In this document: piece by piece, positions 5,662-13,523 of the stretch | Layout: the number at the start of each line of letters is the position of its first letter | Numbering within the stretch: position 1 is the stretch's first letter | DNA from: Pseudomonadota bacterium | Lineage (GTDB): Bacteria; Pseudomonadota; Alphaproteobacteria; Micropepsales; Micropepsaceae | NCBI GenBank assembly: GCA_021817355.1 | Contig: JAKAVI010000456.1 | Span: 1 to 19,535, forward strand | Length of the DNA: 19,535 nucleotides | Direction: 5' to 3' | Notes under the pieces: generated by a model | Databases searched by the model: none | Seen by the model: the letters and a program-made list of their open reading frames with translations, nothing else | Told to the model about the DNA's origin: nothing | Program-made: the position numbers and the translations under genes

Positions 5662-7338
5662 ATGGCCCTGAGCAATCCCCTGCTGCCCCATTTGCCCGCG
5701 CGCTGCGAGGAGGCGCTCTTTGCTGCCGAAGGCCTCTTTGCCGCGGCACGCCAAACCTTGCGCACGCGCCTTGGGGCCTCCGGCAGGATCGATACCCGTA
5801 CGCTAGACCAGCACCAGCGTGCCGCCCATGGGCTCTCCTGGTTCGCGACCTATGTCGAGGCGTTGCGGCAGATGGCACGCTGGGCCCGTGCGCTCGAGCA
5901 CGAACGGCGGTTGGGGACGATCGAGCAACTCATCCTGCAGGCAGCCTTCGGCGAGTATCTCGCCCAGCTTGCCGGTGGCATTGCCATGAGCCAGAGCGAG
6001 ATCATCCGACCGTCTGATCTCGGACTCACCACTGAGGAGACGGCCGGATTTGTCCAGTCCGAGGCTGTGGGTGAACTCATTGCCACGGGCAGCAGCACTG
6101 AGCTGCGCGCGGCCATTGCTGACTACCTCGCCCGCCATCGTGGGGCGATCTTCTTCGGCGACCCCGGACTTGATGACACCATGGCTATCGTGCGTGAACA
6201 GTTCTTTCGCTTTGCCCAGGACAAGATCCTGCCTCATGCCCATGGCTGGCACCTCAAGGATGAGCTGATTCCGCTTGCGGTGATCGAGGAGATGGCAGGC
6301 CTTGGCGTCTTCGGACTGACCATTCCGGAAAACTATGGTGGTGCAGGCCTTTCCAAGCTTGCGATGTGTGTCGTCTCCGAAGAACTGTCGCGCGGCTATA
6401 TCGGCGTTGGCAGTCTTGGTACCCGTTCGGAAATTGCTGCGGAGCTGATCCTCGGCGGCGGTACCGAGGCACAGCGCAGGTACTTTCTGCCGCGAATCGC
6501 CTCGGGCGAAATTCTGCCAACTGCGGTCTTTACCGAACCCAATACCGGCTCGGATCTGGGGGCATTGCGGACCCGAGCCGTGCGCGAGGGCGATCTTTAC
6601 CGGATCTACGGTAACAAGACCTGGATCACCCATGCTGCGCGGGCCGATGTCATGACCCTTCTGGTGCGCACGGATCCCTCCACCAGCGATTATCGTGGGC
6701 TTTCGATGCTGCTTGCGCAAAAGCCCCGGGGAAGCGCCGGCGAGCCGTTTCCTGCTCCTGGACTGAGCGGTGGCGAGATCAAGGTACTAGGTTATCGCGG
6801 CATGAAGGAATTCGAAATCGGCTTTGACGGTTTTGTCGTTCCGGTTGCCAACCTTTTGGGCAGAGAGGAAGGACAGGGCTTCAAGCAGCTGATGCAGACA
6901 TTCGAATCGGCACGCATACAGACCGCAGCGCGGGCGGTGGGCGTGGCCATGTGTGCGCTCGATCTCGGCCTCGCCTATGCGCTCGATCGCCAGCAGTTCG
7001 GCACGGCAATCTTCAATTTTCCGCGGGTCCGCGACAAGCTCGTGATGATGGCGGTCGAGATCATGGTTGGCCGCCAGATGACCTATTTCGCGGCTCGTGA
7101 AAAGGATGAGGGCCGGCGCTGCGATCTGGAAGCGGGCATGGCCAAGCTTCTGGCGGCCCGCATCGCCTGGGCAGCAGCCGATGGTGCGCTGCAAATTCAT
7201 GGCGGCAATGGCTTTGCACTCGAATATCCCATCAGCCGCGTGCTCTGTGATGCGCGTATTCTCAATATTTTCGAGGGTGCTGGCGAAATCCAGGCCCAGG
7301 TCATCGCCCGCCGTCTTCTGGATGCAGGAGTAAACTGA
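5662..7338 (+). CDS. mcd: (2S)-methylsuccinyl-CoA dehydrogenase
   Basis: FAD-dependent acyl-CoA dehydrogenase that oxidises (2S)-methylsuccinyl-CoA to mesaconyl-C1-CoA in the ethylmalonyl-CoA pathway. 558 residues, much longer than ordinary acyl-CoA dehydrogenases (about 380-400), because of an N-terminal extension of about 170 residues (including FGEYLAQLAGGIAMSQSEIIRP) typical of Mcd. The core follows: GVFGLTIPENYGGAGLS, the FAD/substrate motif FTEPNTGSDLGALRT, and a C-terminal FEGAGEIQAQVIAR with Glu at about 538 where many family members keep the catalytic base. ATG 5662 is chosen because recognisable Mcd sequence begins here; an in-frame ATG at 5527 would add 45 unlikely residues. Its stop codon overlaps the hisE start (TGATG). 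Clustering with ccr and ecm strengthens the assignment. Confidence 0.94.
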   Translation: MALSNPLLPHLPARCEEALFAAEGLFAAARQTLRTRLGASGRIDTRTLDQHQRAAHGLSWFATYVEALRQMARWARALEHERRLGTIEQLILQAAFGEYLAQLAGGIAMSQSEIIRPSDLGLTTEETAGFVQSEAVGELIATGSSTELRAAIADYLARHRGAIFFGDPGLDDTMAIVREQFFRFAQDKILPHAHGWHLKDELIPLAVIEEMAGLGVFGLTIPENYGGAGLSKLAMCVVSEELSRGYIGVGSLGTRSEIAAELILGGGTEAQRRYFLPRIASGEILPTAVFTEPNTGSDLGALRTRAVREGDLYRIYGNKTWITHAARADVMTLLVRTDPSTSDYRGLSMLLAQKPRGSAGEPFPAPGLSGGEIKVLGYRGMKEFEIGFDGFVVPVANLLGREEGQGFKQLMQTFESARIQTAARAVGVAMCALDLGLAYALDRQQFGTAIFNFPRVRDKLVMMAVEIMVGRQMTYFAAREKDEGRRCDLEAGMAKLLAARIAWAAADGALQIHGGNGFALEYPISRVLCDARILNIFEGAGEIQAQVIARRLLDAGVN

Positions 7339-7661
7339 TGTCGCAGGTGCTTGAGCGGCTGTTTGCCGAGCTTGAAAGGCGCAAGGCGTCGGATCCGAAA
7401 TCCTCCTATACCGCGCAATTGCTCCAGTCAGGCAGACTGAGAATTGCCAAGAAACTTGGTGAGGAAGCCATTGAAACAGTGCTCGCAGCCGTGGGCGAGG
7501 ACAAGGCTGCCGTGATTTCTGAATCGGCTGACCTTCTCTACCATCTTCTGGTTCTGTGGCTAGCTTGCGACGTTGCGCCTGCGGAGGTCTATGCTGCGCT
7601 TGAGGCGCGGTCCGGACAGTCGGGCCTCGCGGAGAAGGCCGCACGCACGGGGCAGCCTTAA
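7338..7661 (+). CDS. hisE: Phosphoribosyl-ATP pyrophosphatase
   Basis: Second step of histidine biosynthesis: hydrolysis of phosphoribosyl-ATP to phosphoribosyl-AMP and pyrophosphate (cytoplasm). 107 residues, normal for a stand-alone HisE of the MazG/all-alpha NTP pyrophosphatase superfamily. The metal-binding pattern is intact: KKLGEEAIE (Glu42, Glu43, Glu46) and SESADLLYHLLVL (Glu62, Asp65). The start ATG shares a base with the mcd stop codon (TGATG), so it is probably translated by reinitiation after mcd. In many alphaproteobacteria hisE ends the hisB-H-A-F operon; here no other his gene is in view. It is convergent with xre, and the two stop codons overlap in one TTAA. Confidence 0.93.
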   Translation: MSQVLERLFAELERRKASDPKSSYTAQLLQSGRLRIAKKLGEEAIETVLAAVGEDKAAVISESADLLYHLLVLWLACDVAPAEVYAALEARSGQSGLAEKAARTGQP

Positions 7662-8092
7662 ATTTCCTTTTCCTCGTCGGCCATGGTGCGTACCAGTTCG
7701 ACCACACGCCGGCGCAACTTCGTCGATCTGATCTGCGTGAAGGCCATCGCCAGCTGCAGGCCTTCGGAGCTTGAGAGAAATTCAGCAACCGGAGGGCTCA
7801 CCAGCGATGTCGAACTGTTTATATGCGTCTCTGCACCCTCATAAAAATAATCGATCGGTACGCCCAGAATCTGTGCGATCTGATAGAGACGGCCGGCACC
7901 TATGCGGTTAGTGCCTTTTTCATATTTCTGTACCTGCTGAAACGTCAGACCGAGAAGTTCGCCCAGCCGCTCCTGACTCATGCCCAAAAGCATGCGCCGC
8001 ACGCGGACGCGATTGCCAACCTGGGAGTCAACGGTACTGGGTTTTTTTTGGGGCACGAGGGATACCGTTCCAATCTTGGAACTTAGGCACAT
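7658..8092 (-). CDS. XRE-family HTH transcriptional regulator
   Basis: Small Cro/CI-type regulator widely conserved in alphaproteobacteria downstream of lnt. 144 residues from ATG 8092: helix-turn-helix at about 28-85 (VGNRVRVRRMLLGMSQERLG...LTFQQVQKYEKGTNRIGAGRL...ILGVPIDYFYEG), then a short helical C-terminal part. ATG 8092 has an SD-like AGGG 5 bases upstream and lies 7 bases after the lnt stop codon. An alternative is GTG at 8056 (MPQKKPSTVDSQVG...), whose short N-terminus fits many homologues better; the first 12 residues would then be leader DNA. The 5' part has two oddities: a 16-bp dyad (8067-8082) and an A8 run (8042-8049). Target genes are unknown. In many relatives metK follows this gene, but here the neighbour is hisE on the other strand. 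Confidence 0.9.
   Translation of the reverse strand: MCLSSKIGTVSLVPQKKPSTVDSQVGNRVRVRRMLLGMSQERLGELLGLTFQQVQKYEKGTNRIGAGRLYQIAQILGVPIDYFYEGAETHINSSTSLVSPPVAEFLSSSEGLQLAMAFTQIRSTKLRRRVVELVRTMADEEKEI
8042..8049 (-). repeat. A8 homopolymer in the xre coding start
   Basis: Eight consecutive A residues on the coding strand (codons CAA AAA AAA, residues 15-17 from ATG 8092) include the A AAA AAA heptamer, a known slippery pattern. Reading on in the -1 frame gives four more codons (Thr-Gln-Tyr-Arg) and then TGA. Confidence 0.5.
8067..8082. promoter_or_regulatory. 16-bp dyad at the 5' end of xre (candidate operator)
   Basis: GTTCCAA-TC-TTGGAAC: two perfect 7-bp arms around a 2-bp centre. It covers codons 4-9 if ATG 8092 is used, or lies about 10 bp before the alternative GTG start at 8056. 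Symmetric sites of this size are typical for dimeric Cro/CI-type regulators, so autoregulation is a plausible role. In RNA it would form a hairpin with a very tight loop. Confidence 0.4.
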
Positions 8093-8099
8093 TTCCGCC

Positions 8100-9725
8100 C
8101 TAACGGGAAGGGGTCTTACGGTTGTGGTGGCGCTGAAGGGCTTGTGTCAAAACCGCCAGCACCGCGCAGCTGAGCAGGAGCACAAAAAACAGCGTATCGC
8201 CGAAGCGGGCGTAAATCGTAGGTTGCAGCGCGACCGGAAGCGGGCCGTCGACCACACCCAATTTTCCCGAGCCGAGCCGTCCGGTGATCCGCCCCAAGGG
8301 ATCAATAATGGCAGAGATTCCGGTGTTAGCGGCCCGGGCTATCGGCAGTCCTTCTTCAATGGCGCGCGCGCGCGCGATCAGAAGGTGTTGCACGGGGCCC
8401 GACGATCCGGGGGGGCCAAACCAGGAATCGTCGGTTACGTTAACGAACCAGGCCGGCCGAACTGCCCCTACCACCGCATTAGGAAAAATTACCTCATAAC
8501 AGATCAGTGGTCCCACCGGCGGCGCGCCAGGGATGTAATAGGTGCGAGGTCCCCGGCCAGGCGTGAAATTCGACGGCGCATCCACAAGCTGGGTCAATCC
8601 GATCGCCGACAGAATTTTGCGCAAAGGCAGATATTCGCCGAAGGGTACGAGGTGCGCCTTGTCATAGACCCCGATCAGCTGGCCACGGTGGGCGAAGATC
8701 AGGACGCTGTTGTAGAAGCGATAGCCCTTGTTAAGCGACGCGGTAACGCGCACCGCTCCGGTCATTAGCACGCGGCCATGGGTGGTAAGCGCTGCGACCT
8801 GCGCCAGTGCGAAGGGGCTGCGCAACAGCAAAAAGGGTGGGGCCGCCTCAGGCCAGATGATGAGGGTGGGGGCGGTGCGCGCAGGGCGGCGCGACAGATC
8901 GATCAGCCGTTGCCAGTTGCGCTGCTGATATTGAGGGAGATATTTCTGGTTCTGTGGGACATCTGGCTGCACCAGTCGCAGTTCGACATGGGGCACCTCG
9001 CGGATCTGGGTCAGATCAAGACGTGCGCGGCCAAAGAGCCAGAGCAGGGCAAAGATGCCCAGAAGAGCCAGGGGAAAGACCATACCGCGCCGGGAGCGAT
9101 CGCCCAGTAACGCCAAGGATGCACCAAAGAGCACGGTCAGAAGTGACAGGCCATAGGCCCCGAGGGCGCAAAGGCTCTGCAGGATGCTAAGCGAAGCACC
9201 CCAGCCATAAGCCGGCAGATTCCAGGGAAAGCCAGTCAGAATGTGCCCGCGCAGATAGAAGGCGATGGAAAAAAACAGGGTGAAGACGAATATCCGGCTC
9301 CAGTGACGGCGCCAGAACGGGATGCAGGCCGCTGCAGCCAGTCCAGGAAAGAGTGCAAGACCCGCCGGCAGCAGAGTGACGACGAAAGGAATTTGCCAGG
9401 CATGCTGGCTCGGATCGACCAAAAAGGCGTAGGCAATCCAGTAAAGACCGCCCATGAACTGACCGAAGCCGAAGCTGAAACCCGCAAGGAAAGCTCCGCG
9501 AAGCGGCCGTGGCCGCTCGCGTGCGCCGTCGATCAGGAGCACGACGACCGCATATCCCACGAGCAGGACGACAAAAATCTTGTAAGGCGGAAACGCGGCC
9601 GAAGACACGAGCCCGACGAGATAGGCAACAAGGAACTTCCGCCAGCTTGTTTGCGCGCGCAGGAAATCCGCCACGCGGACCAGAAGGCCTGCGGCGTCCG
9701 TGTGGTCAGCTTCGTCTGTCTGCAT
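8100..9725 (-). CDS. lnt: Apolipoprotein N-acyltransferase
   Basis: Inner-membrane enzyme that adds the third acyl chain to the N-terminal cysteine of diacylated apolipoproteins, using phospholipid as donor; the last step of lipoprotein maturation. 541 residues. The N-terminal 230 residues contain about 7-8 hydrophobic segments, followed by a periplasmic nitrilase-like domain with the catalytic triad visible: Glu293 (WPEAAPP), Lys356 (YDKAHLVPFGEYLP) and Cys409 (ICYEVIFP). A final hydrophobic segment near 508-528 anchors the C-terminus. The start ATG lies 3 bases after the corC-like stop codon and the stop lies 7 bases before xre, so it is inside the long minus-strand operon. Length and motifs are typical. 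Confidence 0.96.
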   Translation of the reverse strand: MQTDEADHTDAAGLLVRVADFLRAQTSWRKFLVAYLVGLVSSAAFPPYKIFVVLLVGYAVVVLLIDGARERPRPLRGAFLAGFSFGFGQFMGGLYWIAYAFLVDPSQHAWQIPFVVTLLPAGLALFPGLAAAACIPFWRRHWSRIFVFTLFFSIAFYLRGHILTGFPWNLPAYGWGASLSILQSLCALGAYGLSLLTVLFGASLALLGDRSRRGMVFPLALLGIFALLWLFGRARLDLTQIREVPHVELRLVQPDVPQNQKYLPQYQQRNWQRLIDLSRRPARTAPTLIIWPEAAPPFLLLRSPFALAQVAALTTHGRVLMTGAVRVTASLNKGYRFYNSVLIFAHRGQLIGVYDKAHLVPFGEYLPLRKILSAIGLTQLVDAPSNFTPGRGPRTYYIPGAPPVGPLICYEVIFPNAVVGAVRPAWFVNVTDDSWFGPPGSSGPVQHLLIARARAIEEGLPIARAANTGISAIIDPLGRITGRLGSGKLGVVDGPLPVALQPTIYARFGDTLFFVLLLSCAVLAVLTQALQRHHNRKTPSR

Positions 9726-9728
9726 GGG

Positions 9729-10649
9729 TTACGGGCTCTTCGCTGCTGTCGCCCGCGTGACCGGGCGCAGCCTGAGGCGTTTGATGCGCCGTGGATCTGC
9801 CTCGAGCACTTCGAACTCGTAATCGGGAGGATAGGGCACGATTTCCCCGCGCTGGGCCACGCGGCCCAGGCGCGACATGACGAGACCTCCCAGTGTATTG
9901 ACGTCCTCCGTCAGATCCAGAGGTGACAGGGCAATGCCGGTCTGATCCCGGAAGTCTTCGAGATCAAAACGCGCATCCACGTCATAGCCACCATCGGGAA
10001 GCTGTCTAAGCTGGGGGGTGTCATCGATGTCATGCTCGTCGTCGATGTCGCCGACAATTTCTTCCACCAGATCCTCAATCGAGACCAGCCCGTCGGTGCC
10101 ACCATATTCGTCGATGACCAACGCCAGGTGCATGTGGCTTGACTGCATCTTGAGCAGCAGTTCATGAGCAGACATCGACGGCGGCACAAAGAGCAAATCC
10201 CGCTTGATTCGGCTGACCGCAAGCTCTGGCCAGCGCATGCTGCCGTCAGCCTGCGGTTCGAGCAGCGAAAGCACATCCTTGATGTGAATAAGACCCACCG
10301 GATCATCGAGGGTCTCGCGGTAGAGCGGCAGACGCGAATGCTGGGCTTCACGAAATGCTGCCAGTAGCTCGTTCAGTGTGACGCTTTCGTCGACGGCCAC
10401 GATATCAGCCCGTGGCACCATCACGTCATCGACGCGCAGCTCACCGAATTTAAGCAGGTTGGCCAGCATCTGCCGCTCCTGCGGCGACAGCGCATCACCA
10501 TCGCGTCCAACCTGTTCTATTGCCTGCTCCAGGCTTTCACGGATGGTTTTTCCGGTGCTGTCGCCGCGCAAGAGCTGCGCGAGGCGGCGCAGCAACGATC
10601 CCCTGCTGGGCTCCGAGGACGGCAAAGGACTGGTATCATCGTCCGTCAT
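9729..10649 (-). CDS. CorC/HlyC-type CBS-domain protein
   Basis: Cytosolic CBS-pair protein of the CorC (YbeX/TlyC) group. About 306 residues: a short charged N-terminus, CBS domain 1 (about 55-115, starting at FGELRVDDVMVPRADI), CBS domain 2 (about 120-175, MHLALVIDEYGGTDGLVSIEDLVEEIVGDI region) and a C-terminal CorC_HlyC (transporter-associated) domain. It lacks the DUF21 membrane domain of longer paralogues. The family is linked to magnesium/cobalt homeostasis and, by gene neighbourhood, to YbeY and Lnt; the older 'hemolysin' name is not supported. ATG 10649, 4 bases after the ybeY stop codon, is chosen; in-frame ATGs at 10670 and 10685 would overlap ybeY. None has a strong ribosome binding site, so coupling to ybeY is likely. 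Confidence 0.9.
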   Translation of the reverse strand: MTDDDTSPLPSSEPSRGSLLRRLAQLLRGDSTGKTIRESLEQAIEQVGRDGDALSPQERQMLANLLKFGELRVDDVMVPRADIVAVDESVTLNELLAAFREAQHSRLPLYRETLDDPVGLIHIKDVLSLLEPQADGSMRWPELAVSRIKRDLLFVPPSMSAHELLLKMQSSHMHLALVIDEYGGTDGLVSIEDLVEEIVGDIDDEHDIDDTPQLRQLPDGGYDVDARFDLEDFRDQTGIALSPLDLTEDVNTLGGLVMSRLGRVAQRGEIVPYPPDYEFEVLEADPRRIKRLRLRPVTRATAAKSP

Positions 10650-10653
10650 CAGT

Positions 10654-11106
10654 TCAGGACGCCTGGTCATAAGGGGCAGGTACACCCAGGTCCTGCAAAA
10701 TCACGATTTCCTCTGCTTCCATGTGGGCGGCCTCGCGATCGTTTTCATGATCATAGCCCAGAAGATGCAAGGTGCCGTGCACCGCAAGATGCAGGACATG
10801 ATGGGTGAAGCTCTTGTCTGCCGCCGCCGCCTCTTCTGCGGCGACATCATAGGCAATGGCGATGTCGCCGAGATAATCCTCAAGGCCTGGTCCCGGGGCA
10901 AAGGAAAGCACATTGGTGGGCTTGTCCTTGCCGCGAAAATCGCGATTGAGCTGGCGCAGCGCGGCCGCGTCGGTGAGCAGCACCGTCACCGCGCCATGCC
11001 GGTTCTGCCTTGCGAGGACGGTGCCGATGGCCCTGCGGATCGCGGCGGAAAGCCGGGCCTTGCGCCAGCGCGGGTCATTGATCGCGATGACGACCGATGC
11101 GCTCAT
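10654..11106 (-). CDS. ybeY: Endoribonuclease YbeY
   Basis: Metal-dependent endoribonuclease of the UPF0054 family, needed for 16S rRNA 3'-end maturation and ribosome quality control. 150 residues, normal length. The zinc-binding signature HGTLHLLGYDH is complete (His110, His114, His120), preceded by the conserved TNVLSFA block (about 64-70) and the GDIAIAYD strand. The start overlaps the phoH stop codon by 4 bp (ATGA), giving the classic phoH-ybeY-corC-lnt gene order also seen in gammaproteobacteria (ybeZ-ybeY-ybeX-lnt). Confidence 0.96.
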   Translation of the reverse strand: MSASVVIAINDPRWRKARLSAAIRRAIGTVLARQNRHGAVTVLLTDAAALRQLNRDFRGKDKPTNVLSFAPGPGLEDYLGDIAIAYDVAAEEAAAADKSFTHHVLHLAVHGTLHLLGYDHENDREAAHMEAEEIVILQDLGVPAPYDQAS

Positions 11107-12107
11107 GGCTGGGATTTGCCGCCCTTTGCGCCTTGTTCATAGGCGCGCACGATGCGCGTGACCAAGGGGTGGCGCACGACATCGCGGTCAGAAAAATGTG
11201 CAATGGCCACGCCTTCGACATCGTTCAGACGCCGCAAGGCTTCCTCAAGTCCCTCCGCGCGTCCGCTCGGAAGATCGCTCTGGGTGGTGTCGCCACACAC
11301 CACCATGCGTGAATCCTCACCCAAGCGGGTCAGGAACATGCGCATCTGGGCGCTCGAGCAGTTTTGGGCCTCATCCAGAATGACGAAGGCCTGCCTCAAG
11401 GTCCGTCCGCGCATGAACGCAAGTGGAGCCACCTCGATGGTACCTTGTTCCATGAGCCGGGTGACCTGCTCGCCAATGACATCGAACAGCGCATCGTAAA
11501 GCGGCCGCAGATAAGGATCTATCTTCTCGCGCAAATCACCAGGGAGAAAGCCAAGCCGCTCGCCGGCTTCCAGCGCCGGGCGCGACAGGATCAGCCGCTC
11601 GATACGCCGCTCATAGAGCAGATGCGCGCCAAAGGCGGCAGCCAGAAAGGTCTTTCCGGTGCCGGCCGGGCCAACCCCGAACACCAGAGGATGCGTCCGC
11701 ATCAGATCAAGGTAGGCCGACTGGGCCGGGGAGCGGGTGCGCGTGATGCGGCCCGCCGCAGTTCGGATCTGGGGCACTCCAACTTCCTGGGCTGGCAGAT
11801 CAGGATGGGCATGGCTGGCAAAGCGTATTTCCGCATCGACCTCAGGAAGGCCGATATCCTCACCACCTTCGAGCCGGGCATAGAGGGTACGCAGCACGGT
11901 CGCAGCCTGCTCGCGCAGATCTGGCTCGCCTTCGATCACCACGATGTTGCCGCGCATGTTGATGCGGACGCGCAGGCGCTGCTCGATGCGCACGAAGTGT
12001 CTGGCATGCCCACCGCAGAGCGCAGCCAGAAGACGATTGTCCGGGAATTCGAGCGTCACCTGCTCGCGTGCGATCTTGGCAGGTTTGGAACGCGGGGTCG
12101 TGGTCAA
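11103..12107 (-). CDS. phoH: PhoH-family ATPase (YbeZ-like)
   Basis: P-loop NTPase of the PhoH/YbeZ group, thought to act in RNA metabolism with YbeY. 334 residues from TTG 12107. An N-terminal KH-like segment ([20 protein letters not shown], about 41-60) precedes the ATPase core with Walker A GPAGTGKT (146-153) and Walker B VILDEAQN (about 242-249), then [10 protein letters not shown] as sensor region. Start: the frame is open to ATG 12173, but that would overlap miaB by 70 bp and add non-family sequence. TTG 12107 overlaps the miaB TGA as TTGA, mirroring the ATGA coupling elsewhere in the operon, and gives the usual length. Its stop overlaps the ybeY start. Confidence 0.92.
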   Translation of the reverse strand: MTTTPRSKPAKIAREQVTLEFPDNRLLAALCGGHARHFVRIEQRLRVRINMRGNIVVIEGEPDLREQAATVLRTLYARLEGGEDIGLPEVDAEIRFASHAHPDLPAQEVGVPQIRTAAGRITRTRSPAQSAYLDLMRTHPLVFGVGPAGTGKTFLAAAFGAHLLYERRIERLILSRPALEAGERLGFLPGDLREKIDPYLRPLYDALFDVIGEQVTRLMEQGTIEVAPLAFMRGRTLRQAFVILDEAQNCSSAQMRMFLTRLGEDSRMVVCGDTTQSDLPSGRAEGLEEALRRLNDVEGVAIAHFSDRDVVRHPLVTRIVRAYEQGAKGGKSQP

Positions 12108-13459
12108 TGGGTAACCCCGGTCACCGGCGTAGCGAGCAATTCGCCGCGCAATGAGTTGGGCAGGATCTCGCAAATGCGCACGTTGCGGATTTCTCCGATC
12201 AGGCTGGCCGCGCCATCAACATGGACCGGCTGCAGATAGGGACTGCGGCCAACGCCCTGCTGTGGCTTCTTGCCGGGTTTTTCGAACAGCACTGGAAAAT
12301 TCTTGCCCAGGCAGGATGCATTGAAGGCGTCCTGCTGTTCTGAAAGCAGGCTTTGCAGCCGCTCCAGACGGATCTTCTTGACCTCTTCGGGAACCTGGCC
12401 AAAGGCGGCACTTGCCGGTGTACCTGGTCGTGGTGAATATTTGAACGAATAGGCCTGAGCGTAACCAACCTCGCGCACGATCGCCAGCGTCGCTTCAAAA
12501 TCGGCGTCCTCTTCACCTGGAAAGCCCACGATGAAGTCCGAAGACAGCGCCAGATCAGCTCGCCGTGCGCGGATGCGCGCAATGAGTTCACGATATTCGG
12601 CCGCACTGTGCTTGCGATTCATGGCGCCCAATACACGATCGGATCCTGACTGCAGCGGAAGATGCAGATAGGGCATCAGCTGCGGGAGTTCGCCAAATGC
12701 CGCAATCAGGTCATCGCCCATATCCCGGGGATGGGAGGTGGTAAAGCGCAGGCGCGCAATGCCCTCAATATCCGCGAGGCGATAAAGCAGCCGGGCCAAG
12801 GACCAGCTCGAACCATCGGACCCCTTGCCGCAATAGGCATTGACGTTCTGGCCAAGCAAGGTGAGTTCGCGCACCCCGGAACGGGCCAGGCGCCGGGCCT
12901 CGTCAAGGATCTGCGCCACCGGGCGCGAGAACTCGGCGCCGCGTGTATAGGGTACCACGCAGAAGGTGCAGAACTTGTCGCATCCTTCCTGCACGGTGAG
13001 AAAGGCGGCCGGCCCCGGGGCGGCGCCATCATCAGGCAGGCTGTCGAATTTTTCCTCGGCAGGAAATTCTGTCTCCAGCACATGGCCGGCCCCGCGACTG
13101 ATTTCAGCCAGCATCTGTGGCAGGCGATGATAGGACTGCGGCCCCACGACGACATCCACGGCAGGCTGGCGGGCGAGAATTTCCTCTCCCTCGGCTTGGG
13201 CCACGCAGCCTGCCACCGCGATCAGCATGGGCTGTCCCCGGGCGGCCCGGGCGAGCTTGAGCTGCCTGAGGCGGCCCAGTTCCGAATAGACCTTTTCGGC
13301 AGCTTTTTCACGGATGTGGCAGGTGTTCAGGATCACCATGTCCGCGTCTTCGGGTCCGCTGCCCGGGGCATAGCCGAGGGGAGCCAGAAGATCGGCCATC
13401 CTCGCCGAATCATAGACATTCATCTGGCAGCCATAGGTCTTGATGAAGAGTTTTTTCAT
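12104..13459 (-). CDS. miaB: tRNA-2-methylthio-N6-dimethylallyladenosine synthase
   Basis: Radical-SAM methylthiotransferase that converts i6A37 to ms2i6A37 in tRNAs reading UNN codons. 451 residues with the standard three domains: N-terminal UPF0004 domain carrying one Fe-S cluster on Cys11 (YGCQMN), Cys47 ([10 protein letters not shown]) and Cys85 (AGCVAQ); radical-SAM core with CxxxCxxC at Cys160, Cys164 and Cys167 ([16 protein letters not shown]); and a C-terminal TRAM domain. All six cluster cysteines are present. ATG 13459 has a good AGGA 7 bases upstream and a promoter-like sequence just before it. It needs Fe-S cluster supply, which the Nfu protein in the same operon could provide. 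Confidence 0.97.
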   Translation of the reverse strand: MKKLFIKTYGCQMNVYDSARMADLLAPLGYAPGSGPEDADMVILNTCHIREKAAEKVYSELGRLRQLKLARAARGQPMLIAVAGCVAQAEGEEILARQPAVDVVVGPQSYHRLPQMLAEISRGAGHVLETEFPAEEKFDSLPDDGAAPGPAAFLTVQEGCDKFCTFCVVPYTRGAEFSRPVAQILDEARRLARSGVRELTLLGQNVNAYCGKGSDGSSWSLARLLYRLADIEGIARLRFTTSHPRDMGDDLIAAFGELPQLMPYLHLPLQSGSDRVLGAMNRKHSAAEYRELIARIRARRADLALSSDFIVGFPGEEDADFEATLAIVREVGYAQAYSFKYSPRPGTPASAAFGQVPEEVKKIRLERLQSLLSEQQDAFNASCLGKNFPVLFEKPGKKPQQGVGRSPYLQPVHVDGAASLIGEIRNVRICEILPNSLRGELLATPVTGVTH

Positions 13460-13479
13460 GTTGGGTCCTTGCGCGCCGC

Positions 13480-13509
13480 CTTATATGGGCGATGCCACTG
13501 AAGGTGCAA
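13480..13509 (-). promoter_or_regulatory. Candidate sigma-70 promoter for miaB
   Basis: On the minus strand TTGCAC (13509-13504) and TATAAG (13485-13480) are 18 bp apart; the -10 matches 5 of 6 consensus bases and the -35 matches 3 of 6. A start about 7 bp downstream gives a leader of about 14 nt that carries the AGGA site. The 64-bp plsC-miaB gap is large for this operon, consistent with an internal promoter. Confidence 0.45.
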
Positions 13510-13523
13510 ATCCGCGCATGAGC

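Noticed and set aside
5803..6720. 305-residue minus-strand frame opposite mcd
   Set aside because: Antisense shadow; the Mcd frame is complete and strongly recognised.
11364..12239. 291-residue plus-strand frame opposite phoH and miaB
   Set aside because: It covers the phoH P-loop region in antisense; its composition is that of a shadow frame.
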